Shown: piece after piece, positions 9,836 to 20,181 of the stretch
Layout of the letters: every line of letters begins with the position of its first letter
Position numbering within the stretch: the stretch's first letter is position 1
Source: Bisporella sp. PMI_857
Taxonomy: Eukaryota; Ascomycota; Leotiomycetes; Helotiales; Helotiaceae
Direction: 5' to 3'
DNA length: 64,000 bases
NCBI GenBank assembly: GCA_021307315.1
Contig: JAJSPD010000135.1
Location: forward strand, 1 to 64,000
Position numbers and translations under genes: made by a program
Notes under the pieces: model-generated
Told to the model about the DNA's origin: nothing
Databases searched by the model: none
What the model saw: only the letters and a program-made list of their open reading frames with translations

Positions 9836-11374
9836 TGTTAGAACGTATGTAACTAGTCACGTGAAGAGTTGTGGGTCCTCTCGGGACCTACTACCTCTTC
9901 GGGACACGTACAGTACTAGACAGTAAATAAGGGCCCAATTGCTTGGCGACCTCCAATCATATTAGAATTAACTACATATTATATTAAATTAAAAACACAA
10001 CCACCAATATTAATTACTATAGAATCAAATGAATCGAATTGTAAACCCTATGCCCTTAATTCCTCAAACTTTCCTCATTGTAATCCACCTAATATTTTGT
10101 ATGCCAGCCTTCAGCGTCAATACAGGCTTGAATTCGATCAGGCATACTAGCTACTAAGCTTTCAAACAATGAATCAGGAAGAGCATCCCAGGCAGCTTTC
10201 AACGCTTCTTCCATAGCTTTAATAGCTTCTTCTCCGTGAGAATTCGCTTTCCAGACCTCTGGAAACATCTCCATCACTTTCTCTTTGAGAGCTTTCCACG
10301 CATGCTCAATAGGGTTCAAGTCAGGTGAACGAGGTGGCCAGTCAGTTGTCAATATCTTATGATCTGTAAACCATTCTCTAACCTTACGAGCAGTATGAAT
10401 AGGTGCGTTATCCTGCATGAAAATAAGGCCATCTTCGTAAGATTCGAGTAAGTTGTTGTCGAGTACATCCAAGTAAGAGTTTGCGGAATAGCCATGCTTC
10501 TTCGACTCAAAGTCTCGATCCAAAATATATAATTTTGACCTTTTGCCACTACCCCAAAACATGCCCCATACCATAACTCGAAGGTCTTTACCCTTTTTAT
10601 AGGTTGATACCATCGAAGGCTTCCATTTTTCAGAAGGATGGCCAAATACCCAGACTTGTTTTGACCCTTTATTTCGCTCTGCGGAACACTCATCAGACCA
10701 CATGTAATCGCGCCACCTATCGACATCCCAGTGACGCCGGCACTTGCTCCAAAGTAGTCGATTTTCCGCATCAGCTTCACTAAGCTCTGGGCGACGTTTA
10801 GCACGCCAGTGATGCAGCCCATTGTCTCGTGCTATGCCTTTGATGTAGGTGTTGCTCATTCCCAGCCCAGTATCTTCCCGACGCTCCTCAAACGTAAGCT
10901 TAGGCTTTAATCGTAAGCTACGTAGCATATATCGACGATCTCGTTCTGAATATGTCGCTGGAGCACCTGGTCGGCTTAACGAATAGCCATTAGTGTTGAG
11001 AGAATCAAGTCGAATAGCACCTCTCACAGCCCGTCGCGAGCTTTGCATCACCTCTGCAATTTGACGTTGCGACATACCCGCAATTTTGGCCCCAACCATT
11101 TTTCCTCTTGAATAGGGACTGGTATCTATACCACGAACCCTATTCCCATCAATTGTACGTAACGGAGTACGTTGAGGTGGCATAATTAAAAGATGTTGAA
11201 GAAGTAAAATGTGGGAAGCGCGAATTTTCGTGTTCATGTACGCGAGGTGGGCCCTTATTTAGTGTGGGGCACTGTAGCTTAGAATCAATCGAACAACAGA
11301 ACCACAATCACACCAGCAATAGCGTAGTCAATAGCTACTACGCCTTTTGCTACGTGATAGGTATTCCGACACTG
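9836..11374 (-). mobile_element. Tc1/mariner element, about 1.54 kb
   Basis: The right end is CAGTGTCGGAATACC (read inward) followed by TA at 11375-11376. The left end, TGTTAGAACGTATGTA, was located by matching the right half of the MITE at 8776-8960. The TIRs are short and imperfect (TGTyrGAAyr). The left flank reads CA rather than TA, so the target duplication is seen on one side only. It encodes one long transposase on the minus strand. Confidence 0.75.
10089..11183 (-). CDS. Tc1-type DD34E transposase
   Basis: The transposase cuts and rejoins the element ends in the nucleus. The ORF is open throughout. The N-terminal half has paired helix-turn-helix motifs (IAGMSQRQIAEVMQSSRRAV, then LTFEERREDTGLG). 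The catalytic domain has D in MWSDECSAE, D in FMQDNAPIHTA and E in SPDLNPIEHAW, with 34 residues between the second Asp and the Glu, the Tc1 spacing. I chose the ATG of MPPQRTPLRTIDGN (11183) because it starts the conserved part; an in-frame ATG at 11237 would add 18 residues. No stop or frameshift was seen, unlike the other DNA transposons in the window. The element may therefore be young or active, but its TIRs are weak. Confidence 0.85.
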   Translation of the reverse strand: MPPQRTPLRTIDGNRVRGIDTSPYSRGKMVGAKIAGMSQRQIAEVMQSSRRAVRGAIRLDSLNTNGYSLSRPGAPATYSERDRRYMLRSLRLKPKLTFEERREDTGLGMSNTYIKGIARDNGLHHWRAKRRPELSEADAENRLLWSKCRRHWDVDRWRDYMWSDECSAERNKGSKQVWVFGHPSEKWKPSMVSTYKKGKDLRVMVWGMFWGSGKRSKLYILDRDFESKKHGYSANSYLDVLDNNLLESYEDGLIFMQDNAPIHTARKVREWFTDHKILTTDWPPRSPDLNPIEHAWKALKEKVMEMFPEVWKANSHGEEAIKAMEEALKAAWDALPDSLFESLVASMPDRIQACIDAEGWHTKY

Positions 11375-11854
11375 TAGGCAACCGACACTTTGCTTCGCCT
11401 GTCTTTCACACTCTACACCATTCAACTTTTAGCTCGATCGTCTGTAATTCGTTTGAGACTGCCTGCCAATTTTCCATAGCCCATGTGAGTCCTTAGGCTC
11501 CTACCTCCTGTGGACCTGTTTTCACGAAGTGCGTTGATACGGGATGAAGCATGGACCAATGGAAACTCTGTTGTCTTGACCGCCGTTCGGGAGACAAGAT
11601 AATGCTGGCAGATCCAATGAATAAGCCCGGCGGTTGGTTACTCCGATTTCTTAACAGCTGGTCGATCTGTAAGTCTTACATAATGGACGAGTTTGCCATT
11701 TCTTTCAGTTACACTTTCTTATAGCTCTAATTTGTGTTTAAATTCGCAGGAAAATTCTCACAGCTTTTTCCATTGCTCTAGCTCAGTCAAGTACTATTCA
11801 CAGAGGGTGACATTGCTTTACTATTGACTCATCTGTTTTTCCCCCATTGGCATC
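11375..11854. other. Intergenic, upstream of the VOC gene
   Basis: No ORF of note. It presumably contains the promoter of the gene at 11855; pyrimidine-rich tracts (CTTTTTCC, TTTTTCCCCC) lie just before its ATG. Confidence 0.4.
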
Positions 11855-12345
11855 ATGTCTACCGATGTAAGTCTTTGGTCGATTTGCTTCACATCCCGCA
11901 TTTTCCAGCCCAGCGCTTACCATACCTCCACTAGTCTTCCAACGATCCCTACGCAAAGGTTGGCATTTGGATCCCAGTTACCGACCCTGTCCGGGCCCGA
12001 AAGTTCTACACAGCAGTGTTCGACTGGAAATGCATGGAATTCGGCAACCCTTCTCTTCTGGAGGACATCAAGGAGACATACTTCTTCACCAGAAGCGGCT
12101 CCCTGTACGGATGTTTCTTCCTCAAGAATGAAACCAAGATCTCTCCACCAGATGAGAAGGATAAAGACACGGTTGGCGTCCATACTGTTTTCGCAGTCAA
12201 GGATATTGAGGAGTCGCTGGAGCTCATCGAGAAGAATGGGGGTCAGCGAAAGGTGGCAAAAACTAGCATTGGTCCGAACATGGGATACGTTGCTCGTTTT
12301 GTGGATTCGGAGGGAAATTTGATGGGGGTTTATGCCATGAATTGA
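11855..12345 (+). CDS. VOC/glyoxalase-bleomycin-resistance family protein
   Basis: A spliced gene of 140 residues: exon 11855-11866 (MSTD), a 68-bp intron 11867-11934 (GTAAGT...CTAG), then exon 11935-12345. The second exon reads VGIWIPVTDPVRARKFYTAV, a typical first beta-alpha-beta unit of the VOC fold. It continues through a middle section (SGSLYGCFFLKNE) to the second half (HTVFAVKDIEESLELIEKNG, then IGPNMGYVARFVDSEGNLMG), ending YAMN. The length fits single-module VOC proteins of fungi, which include glyoxalase-like and uncharacterised metal-dependent enzymes. The frame is intact and splicing is canonical. The substrate cannot be told from sequence. Confidence 0.85.
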
Positions 12346-12455
12346 GAAAGGACGAGTCGAGAATCTTCTTTTGTTGGGTGCTCCAACTTGGGAAATAATG
12401 AGGTTTATTGTAGTCAGGGTATTTGGAGAGAGAGAGCGCGAGCTCTTAAATCGAG

Positions 12456-13124
12456 TTGTTTGTGAGGGTAGTTGCAGTAGCTGTCCACGTGATCCATAAA
12501 CCACCTTTCTTCCTGCTTCTTTCTTGTATCATCCAACTCTACATAATAGCTCCATGGGAGGAACGACTCCCCGCTATAATCGACGCTGAAATGGAAGGGG
12601 CCATAGCGTTTGTGAATACTGCTTGCGGCATATGGATTGCGACAAGCTCGTCAGAGAGGAGAGGAGTTGTTGGTATGGGAGGATCCATCTCCATCATCGT
12701 CTATACCGCAGCCATCCCCAGCGGTCAGACGATCGTCGTCAACTTTGACACCACCGACACTCAGACTGAACTCTACTTCCGCAAAGCAGGCGGTACCACG
12801 ACCCCCTTTGCTCCCTTCACCACCTTCCAAACCATCTCTACTTCTTGCCAACCTGCATCCGGAGCCACAGAAACATACGAATTCCTTTTCGTCTCCATTG
12901 TCGACCAAGACTATGCCTCCGAAACCCTCCACTTTAGCCGCACCGCCGCCTCCAAATGCCCAGAAGACACCGGTCTCCCATCGACCTTGGCTGTCTTTCG
13001 GATTCGGGTATTCCCACATAAAATCCTATATCCTTGTAGTGAAGACATCGCTCTTTTAGAAGGTGGTGGAAGCGCGATTATAGTTGGACAATCCTCACAT
13101 GGTCGAGGGGGCTTGTCGGGTTAA
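12456..13124 (+). CDS. Hypothetical ORF, uncertain
   Basis: An open frame of up to 222 codons. The middle part (GQTIVVNFDTTDTQTELYF, then SCQPASGATETYEFLFVSIV) has balanced, Thr/Ser-rich composition and C-rich third positions, as expected of coding sequence. I know no family for it. The N-terminal third is hydrophobic and its start is unclear. The 3' end overlaps, on the opposite strand, the tail of the F-box relic at 13020-13372, so at least that part is probably not coding. It could be a fragment of a secreted protein. Confidence 0.3.
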   Translation: MFVRVVAVAVHVIHKPPFFLLLSCIIQLYIIAPWEERLPAIIDAEMEGAIAFVNTACGIWIATSSSERRGVVGMGGSISIIVYTAAIPSGQTIVVNFDTTDTQTELYFRKAGGTTTPFAPFTTFQTISTSCQPASGATETYEFLFVSIVDQDYASETLHFSRTAASKCPEDTGLPSTLAVFRIRVFPHKILYPCSEDIALLEGGGSAIIVGQSSHGRGGLSG

Positions 13125-13372
13125 AGCGGGTTCGTAAGAAAGGCTCAACATCGACCCTTTCGAGATGCCAGTCGTCTTTAGCTCGGATGACAATATTCTC
13201 GTATAGTTTCCGGATGGCAGCGTTATAGAGCCTCTTCGAAACTTCACACAATTGCTTCAGATCGGTTCTACTTGGAATCTGCACCTATTAAAGAGAGCAA
13301 TGCGCGCTATCACAGAGCTCATACCTGTTCAAGAATCACCAATAGGATATCTCTGGGTAATTTTTGTAGCAT
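13020..13372 (-). pseudogene. F-box protein N-terminal fragment
   Basis: F-box proteins are substrate adaptors of SCF ubiquitin ligases. From the ATG at 13372 the frame reads MLQKLPRDILLVILEQ. After a 40-bp GT-AG intron it continues IPSRTDLKQLCEVSKRLYNA and DDWHLERVDVEPFLRTRF, a fungal F-box start with its usual following segment. It stops at TAA (13078-13080) where the family continues. Beyond the stop the same frame still reads SRFHHLLKERCLHYKDI, so the TAA (possibly CAA to TAA) appears to be a mutation. Nothing further of the protein follows. Confidence 0.65.
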
Positions 13373-14579
13373 TTTGTCCGCTCCTCCAAGTGACTCGAAG
13401 GTTTCTGATTCCTGTTCGTCTTAGACCGTGAAAAGTGATATATATACACAAAATATCGCGTGTAGCTTAAGGATTCACATGAAGATGACAGGCGGAAGTC
13501 TCAAGCGAGAATGATATATAGACGATTGAGCTGAAAGTTGTCAAGTAAATTAAGTGTGTAAAGTGTTAAGACAGGCCAACTCGCTTTCGCACGACACTCG
13601 CTTTTCACTGACTACCCCGAGAGGGGCTGTAGAAAATCTGACTAAGGTTATTAGCCGAGATTTCCATCATTGCACTGTCCAGCTGACTGAAGTCACTCTG
13701 TTTGAAAGCACTTTGCAACATCTAAAAATGGATTTGAAACCTAAGGGAAACATTTTCGATTCTCAGCCGCGGACCAGCTTCATATTTTCAGTACTGCTAC
13801 AGTCCACACCGCTCCCGCGTTTGGGCCCAGAGGTCACCGATTCTGGTAGAATTTGAGAGCTGGCGGATGCTATTGCCATTGGTTCAAAGATCTGGTTCGA
13901 ATGCGCGTTGAATGTTCCCTCCAGCATGGCCGCTTCACCACAATCACAACCACGGCTTTGCTAACTATGCCTCTATACTCATCAAACACCCAACTACCTC
14001 AACAGCCAAGGAATGCCTGTCCGACATGCCTTCCCCTTCGCCTACCTCTGCGCCTGCCATCAAACGATACGAAGCCTCCATACTCCCAACCACCTCCGTC
14101 AAACCTTCCTTACACGAAAAACCTCACGAACACCACGCTACTCGCAGCCCGAAAACCATGCCCCCTATATTCGGCCAGGTAGCCGGGAGAAACGAGCAGA
14201 GGTATGACAAGATGGTAAAAGCACCATTGATCAAATATATCGTAAGGTAAAAAGCCTTAGAATTCATGAATTCTAGGTGCTTATAGCCGGCCAATCGGCC
14301 ATATATTATGCCGACCCAGCCACCCTCAGCCACTTCTTTTAGCTATTGGCTCGCTTAAATACAAGGTTTCCATGTTGCCAAGGCTCTAGCGCCGCACTAT
14401 TTGTGCACGTTTTAATCGATTCCGTATAGATGATTGATACTGATTATTGGGTATTGTTAAATATGAAGAGCAAAGATTGAAATATAAATATTTTCGTGTT
14501 AACCGCTCTCTAGCGCAAGGGCCAAGCGCGCTTGGATGGCTCCACTGTTACTGATCTGATCGGTGTCAATTACTCAAGT
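13373..14579. other. No supported gene
   Basis: Several overlapping + strand ORFs (13554-14250) are rich in Pro, Thr, Ser and His, and none shows a domain. A perfect palindrome AGAATTCATGAATTCT lies at about 14259-14274. The rest is non-coding. Confidence 0.35.
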
Positions 14580-14833
14580 TGTCACGGCCCTGACTTCTTA
14601 GACGGAGCTCAGCACCGGACACCCCAGAGCTCGGACGGAGCTCAGCACCGGACATCCTAAAGCTCGCTTATACTGGCCTCCGGCCAGCTTCCTGTATATA
14701 GAGCGCTGCTTTCCTTCCCTTCTTCTGTCTGTAGCTTGTTCTCTTAGTTATAGCAATTGATAGTTGTTCACACCTTTGAGTCCTTCCACCTGGATCTACG
14801 GATCGAGATCCCTGTTCAGCTTGAGTTGTTATA
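14580..14833 (+). repeat. Solo LTR, family 1, with target duplication
   Basis: It starts TGTCACGGCC and ends TTGTTATA (other copies end TTACA), flanked by CAAGT at 14575-14579 and 14834-14838. Unlike the other copies it carries a tandem duplication of about 33 bp near its start (GACGGAGCTCAGCACCGGAC occurs twice between 14600 and 14660). Confidence 0.85.
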
Positions 14834-15650
14834 CAAGTGTCAGCATGAGAGACGGCTGAATGCTGGTCCGCACTAGCTTATTCATCCATCCTAATAGGCA
14901 ACGTATGGCTTATCGGGAAAAAACCAAAATAGTGAGCTCATCCCACATGTTGATACTAAGATAATATAGAAAGTATAATTACTAGAAACCATCCCATGCA
15001 AGTGTGGCTTTTATCATCTACTTTAAAAAAAAAGGGTGGTATTCCAAGTATAGATCTATTGACCAGCCCAGTTTTCCACTATCCATGAAAGACATGGTAG
15101 GCTTCACTAAAGCATAGTATGTGTATGTCCATCTATCATGGCGATGGACTTACTTGGTAGGCGTTGTACCTACAAGCACAACGATACGAGGCGCACAATA
15201 GAGCCATACGTTGATCAAGGTCGCCCGGTTTTTGAAGCGGGAAGTTGTACAAAAATGTTTAAAATACCAAGATCCGGTATAGCCTGGTAATAACCGGTGA
15301 TGATGGGACAACACAGCCTGTGGATTTTCCATCAGGGGGTCCAAAACGAGTTAAGTCATGCGATCGCCATCTTCCCCACTCTCTAGTCTCATACAGGACA
15401 GAACTGTAACTTGACTCTCAACAGCCAAAGGCCTTTATCCACAGTTTCAACTTCTTCTTGGAAAGTCACTCCCGTTATGCATTAGCGAGTATCATGGGGC
15501 ACGGTACAGGCCCCCGGCTGAGTTGCTGTATTACTCCGTCGCTCCCAAACGTAAAAATATTGGTTCCGGTCCTTCTTTGCCATTTTTGAGCTCAAGAATA
15601 AAGTATAGTCCGTACCTAGTCGATTCAATTGCAAACATACATCAGTTGCT
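14834..15650. other. Intergenic; nothing recognised
   Basis: AT-moderate sequence with a short A run (15024-15034). One short minus ORF (15150-15344) has no domain. No repeat match to the rest of the window was noticed. Confidence 0.4.
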
Positions 15651-17293
15651 ATGAAAATTAAAAAAACGTTATTTTACAGCGCTCTAGCCGCTGTGGTTGC
15701 GTGTTAGTATCTCTGTTCTTCCAAACTTTTCTAGCCACCGAAGGCGGTCCACAGTTTCTTCAGACTCTGAGAATATTACAGGCGACGATGGAGGCAGTGC
15801 AGGTCCAACTGCCGACTTACCGACTGTGGAATATCCTTGCGGAGAGAGCTCCATCTACTTCAATTTCCTAGTCACCACAAGTGCAGAGCGAGATCTCATG
15901 ACAGAATGTACCACGATTACTCCGATATTGTGGATTAGCAAAGACTATCCTGGTAGGTGCCCTCCCGGATCCATTATAGCAGCGAGTTCACTCATCATTA
16001 TCAAGGAATCTTTTCGCTCCCAAACTATGAAATGTTACAGGCATCTATCTAGGCATTCCATCAGACCAACAGCCTTCAGGCCAGCTTACAGGAGCATCAT
16101 TCCCAAAATTCATTTATGCGAGTGAGATAGGAGGCATGAATTTGGAGAGCACTACGTCGATAGAAGTCCCGAAGTTAGCATATAACGACTATAAATTTGA
16201 GCTTGTAGGGTTGCCATCTCTGGAGTCGTACAGCGGATATAATTCGATTAGGACTACAATAATAGTGAACATAGAAAGGACGGGTCTCAGCGAGATCGAA
16301 TATAACAACATAGAGTACATTAGTAAGATGAAAGTCACCAATAATCCCAACCTCAGCAATATTGAGCTACCTGTCGCAAATATCTCCTGACTTGTCGTGG
16401 ACTGCACTTCCAATCCACTCCTTCGCTTCTCAGGCCATGCGAATGCGGAGAATATTGCTATAAACGGCTGCAGTACACCCTCAGGTGACCCGAGTACAGC
16501 ATTTGGAATTAGGCAATGGCTAGAGAGAGCAAAGAGGAAGATACGTATGCTAACCCAAGATTTTTATTCACCGCTAATTCATTCACAAGCATTGGCTTTC
16601 CTAATCTCACCCGTATCAAAGGGAGCCTCGGCATAATGAATAACGATAATCTATCAGCTATTGTTTTTCCAGCACTGGCAACTGTCAACGGCGGGCTAAG
16701 TATTAAGGGTGGGCAAGAGCTTCGTACAATCAACAAGACCATGTTCCCGCCTTAGTCAATGTATCTGATTATCTCGATTTCTACGGCTAGTTGAGCGAGT
16801 AAGCTCAACTCTATCCATAGTTTGATTTAAAAACAAATTAATCACATTCGTTAGCGTCGCTCTCCCCGATACGCTCGTGAACGCCCCAGTGACTATCTCC
16901 AGTTCCGGCAACCTGAACTGTTCTAAGTATGAAGAATATGCGGTAAGCGAAGCAGTTCCGGGAAAGACTGGGATCCAGGTTGAATGTTCGGCGTCGGGCA
17001 AGTCTGCCAGCGGATCGTACACGGGAGGAAGCTCTGGAGGAAGCTCCGGGTCTTCCTCGTCCTGGTCCTCGTCATCGAGCGATGGACCCCGAATTCCCGC
17101 TGGAAAGATCGCGGGCATTGCCGTCAGCAGCGCCTCATCGCTTATAGCGATCTGCTTCATTGTCTTTCTGTGTTACCGACGCGACAAGAAGAACATGAAG
17201 AAAATACTCCGCGAAGAAGTGATGAAAGCCCAAGGTGGGGCGACTAGTCAAGTGCTCCCTGTTGAACAGGCTAGGTCTAGGGATCATACCTAG
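15651..17293 (+). pseudogene. ECM33/receptor-L-domain-like surface protein, decayed
   Basis: A signal-peptide-like start (MKIKKTLFYSALAAVVA, 15651) is followed, in a shifted frame, by AERDLMTECTTI and ISKDY, the opening strand of ECM33-type leucine-rich L-domains. A good 88-bp intron (15953-16040) leads to ESTTSIEVPKLAYNDYKFEL, VTNNPNLSNIELP and, later, SFTSIGFPNLTRIKGSLGI and NDNLSAIVFPALATVNGGL. The end (16877-17293) has a Ser/Gly-rich stalk, a hydrophobic segment (IAGIAVSSASSLIAICFIVF) and a basic tail. The product would therefore be a membrane-anchored surface protein rather than a GPI-anchored one. It is broken by TGA at about 16388, a frameshift near 16745 and more stops before 16870. 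Confidence 0.65.
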
Positions 17294-17537
17294 TCTATTG
17301 TAGGCACTGGTAGACACCTGTAGGTAATGGTAGGCAACAGCAGGTATCAGTGTGATGACATGTGAGTATCTTGCCTCTATAAGTAGAGGGATTATCTCCT
17401 GTAGTTTAGGTTCTACAACCTTCGGCAATTGATACTTGTTTGCCCTATACTCTCTGAAGGCCACGTGACTTTCTTCCTCTATTTGAACACTCCCGCCACA
17501 GCCCGGCGCCTTTGTAACTTCGCAAGGACGGCCAAAT
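17294..17537. other. Possible 5' part of a retroelement
   Basis: It contains repeated GTAGGCA/GTAGGTA units, a CTATAAGTAGAGGG motif near 17380 and then the gag-like ORF at 17538. It could be an LTR-leader region, but no second copy is in the window. Confidence 0.3.
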
Positions 17538-17669
17538 ATGTCGTGGGAGCAGCTGGTGCCAGCTGCGGGGTTTCAAGCAAAGCCACATTTCGAAACCGGC
17601 GGTACGCGCGTTGAGCCGGTGCCAGCGATGACGCGGGAAGAAGAGTTGGATGCTAGGCATCTAGCGCTA

Positions 17670-19631
17670 GTCGCTCGGGCCACCCACTTTACTTACGTAA
17701 AGTAGGCGAGGGTCAGCAATACGTCGAGTTCAGCAATACGTCGATTTTGTAATTGTAATAGCCATTCTAGCTAGAAATAATCAAAACTATTATCAGATTC
17801 CCATAAAGTATGATGCGTAACACGTAAGCTAATATCCCAGAATTGATCTTCTATTTGTTTCACCACTTTCTTGTATTTTTTCCTCCATATTGTAGCCTTT
17901 CTAGCCTCCCTCATATTAACCACTTTCTCTTCCTCTTCCTTATCTAAAGCAATTTGACGTCGAGCTACGTTCCCATATATCTCTCCGTATTTCTGAACAA
18001 TTTTATTTCCTTTCTTTTGTTCTTTGCGTGCTTCGGCTGCGTAGGCAAAGTCGGAAAGTCGGTTTGTAGAGAAAGCACCACTAAGAATCGACGTAAGAGA
18101 AGCTTTCTCGATTTTGTCAAAAACGCGTGTAATTGAAAGCGTCAAAAGTGTAGTTCCCTGAATTGCTTGCTTCTGACGTTTCTGTATATATTCGACACCT
18201 TTTTTACGCGTACGCAACGTAAAAGGAGTAGGCCATTCTAGCCAGTTCGTAGAAGGAGAGGTCGAAAGAAAGGTCGCAAAAGAAGGGGTTGCAAAGCCTT
18301 CACTAGAAGCAGGTAAAGATTCTATTGCTGTAAGCTCGTGAATCGTAGTAGCTTAATATTCTTGTAATTTGTCTAATACTTTATTAAGTGCGTACGGTAT
18401 TAGGCCAGTTCGTCGAAAAGCTGAACTGCAAATATCGAGAGTTATTGTCTTATCATAAAAGCCTTGAAACACGCGAAAAAAATCAGACTTATTTACTTCC
18501 TTTGCGCCTGTAAACACTTCTTGTCGAATAGCACTTTTAAAGTGGTGTTTTAAAGTTTGAAATACTCCAACGTCGAGAAGTTGTAATAAGTGTGTAAAGT
18601 GTAAAAGAAAAAGAAATGGCCTAATTCGGTGTTCCCAGCAATAGTCGATAAAATCTTGAGTAACGTGCGAACCATGGCCATCAAAGATTATAACGCGATA
18701 TAAGCCTATAGTCGATTTCTTAGTAAAACGATCGAAATGTTCGATATATTTAAGGCCCAAGCGATCAGTCGTAAATCCTGATTCAGAACGTGCAAAAAGA
18801 ATATCGCCATCAAGATCGTTATCGAAATTTTTGCGTAAATGGTAAGCTCCTTTGAATATAATCATTAGAGGCACTTTTTGACCTTTGCAATTGATCGTAA
18901 TAATAGCTGTAACGAGCTCTCTATTTTCAGGATCTGATATCCAAACTGTGTCGCAATCACGAGGAACAATCACTCGATCACCAACTACTACTCCTATTTG
19001 AAATCCGGTTTCGTCGAAATTGTAAATATCGCTTTCTTGAACCCCCCAGTATTTAACACAGCGTTAATAAGCTCGAAAGTGCTCGTTAATATCATCGACT
19101 TTATGAGCATCGCGACGTTTCGATAATATAGGCTTAGAACGCAAAGTTTTCCAATAGTCGTTATTGCGTACTATCCACCTTTTAGCCCATCGTCGGCTGA
19201 CCGATTCAGTACTACCACTGTAATACAAAACTCGATTGCACGCGATTACCATATTATCGAAGTTTGCTGCCGTACCCAAACCGAAGAGAAGAAGCAAATA
19301 AGCCTTAATAGCGCTATCTTGAGGTTCCGAAAGCTTTTTATTGTGGCCTCCTCGTGTGAGTGTTGATTTACGACCTTGTCGACGATGCCGTAGTCGATCG
19401 TACGGAGCGTTGCAGCGACGGGCAGCTTCGGCCATTTTCATTCGCGGATTGGAATCTAATAGATCTATAGCCTTTGTAATAGAATCTTCAATTTCAAGGG
19501 ATTTAGAAGTCATGGTGGTGAGTTATTACAATTATTAAAATCGTGGTATTACAAAATCGACGTATTGCTGAACTCGACGTATTGCTGACCCTCGCCTACT
19601 TTACGTAAGTAAAGTGGGTGGCCCGAGCGAC
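17670..19631 (-). mobile_element. pogo/Fot1-like element with long perfect TIRs
   Basis: 1962 bp bounded by TA duplications (17668-17669 and 19632-19633). The TIRs start GTCGCTCGGGCC and match for about 83 bp with no difference that I could see. Each contains the unit CAGCAATACGTCGA twice in direct repeat, a plausible transposase-binding pair. The transposase lies on the minus strand (17771-19513). Confidence 0.9.
17771..19513 (-). pseudogene. pogo transposase with two nonsense codons
   Basis: One frame of 581 codons from the ATG at 19513. It contains an N-terminal psq-type HTH (AIDLLDSNPRMKMAEAARRC), a CENPB-like segment (STESVSRRWAKRWIVRNND), then the DDE domain with IYNFDETGFQIG, VIIFDGHGSHV and LDVGVFQTLKHHF, and a charged C-terminal coiled region (ARRQIALDKEEEEKVVNM). 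Two TAA codons interrupt it, just after HFRAY (about 19061-19063) and after KLQEY (18353-18355). Both sit where the family would accept Gln, so CAA to TAA is the simplest cause. The acidic catalytic residues and the TIRs are otherwise intact, so the element could be moved in trans. Confidence 0.85.
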
Positions 19632-19855
19632 TAGAAGAGCGGGAAAAAGAGTTGGCTGCGCGAGAGTGTCAGGAATTGGCTTACGTAATAGGCCAAGAAA
19701 CTAGAAATCTCTTACATGTCTACAACGTAGATACAGAACATACAATACAAGCACACAACAACCCGTATTCTATCGACGTGATACCACTATTAATCTTATA
19801 TTTCTGACAGAGAGGCAAAATCCATCTAGGCACGTGAGCTAATTTGATTAATGAC

Positions 19856-20045
19856 TGTTGGTTTGCCCCTCCCTTACCTTCCACGGGGCAACGGGCGTAG
19901 CTCTGTAGGCCACGCTCTTGCTCTTGATGGATATGGTAATTGTTGTTGTTGTATTAGGTTCTACTCTAGATTCTACAAAATGGGGGTTGTGCGGACTACG
20001 TGACCCTGATGAGTCATACGGGTCCGTAAACCCATACTACCTACA
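19856..20045 (+). repeat. LTR-like repeat, family 3
   Basis: It runs TGTTGGTTTGCCCC to CCTACA and matches 39894-40059 for most of its length (shared CCTTACCTTCCACGGGGCAA, TAGGTTCTACTCTAGATTCT, ACAAAATGGGGGTTGT). It carries about 20 extra bases near its end. The flanks ATGAC and ATAAT do not match, so it has lost its duplication or is truncated. Confidence 0.65.
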
Positions 20046-20181
20046 ATAATGTCCAAAGATTAAGTATTTTACGTGATTAAATCAGCTGTGACAACACATT
20101 TTATTTCAAGCAGATCATCAAAAAGACTTATATTGCGTCTTTCTTACCGCAATGTCTGCTTCTAGGGATGTGTGGTAGGTA

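Larger units (their letters stand above)
17538..19807 (+). pseudogene. gag-like ORF split by a pogo insertion
   Basis: The frame starts MSWEQLVPAAGFQ at 17538 and runs to 17669 (TREEELDARHLAL). It resumes in the same frame after the pogo element at 19634 (EEREKELAARECQELAYVIG) and ends at the TGA at 19805-19807. The charged alpha-helical composition resembles the N-terminal part of gag-like ORFs found beside fungal retroelements, but I cannot name the family. The continuity across the insertion shows the ORF was intact when the pogo landed. The product would be about 100 residues. Confidence 0.55.

Noticed and set aside
8776..11374. A single 2.6-kb Tc1 element using the MITE's left end as its own terminus
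   Set aside because: The MITE closes at 8960 with its own TA and the pogo frame continues on both sides, so its similarity to the Tc1 end is shared ancestry, not one element.
13850..13925. tRNA-like B-box (GGTTCGAAT) near 13890
   Set aside because: No A box at the right distance and no cloverleaf pairing; no tRNA gene found in the window.
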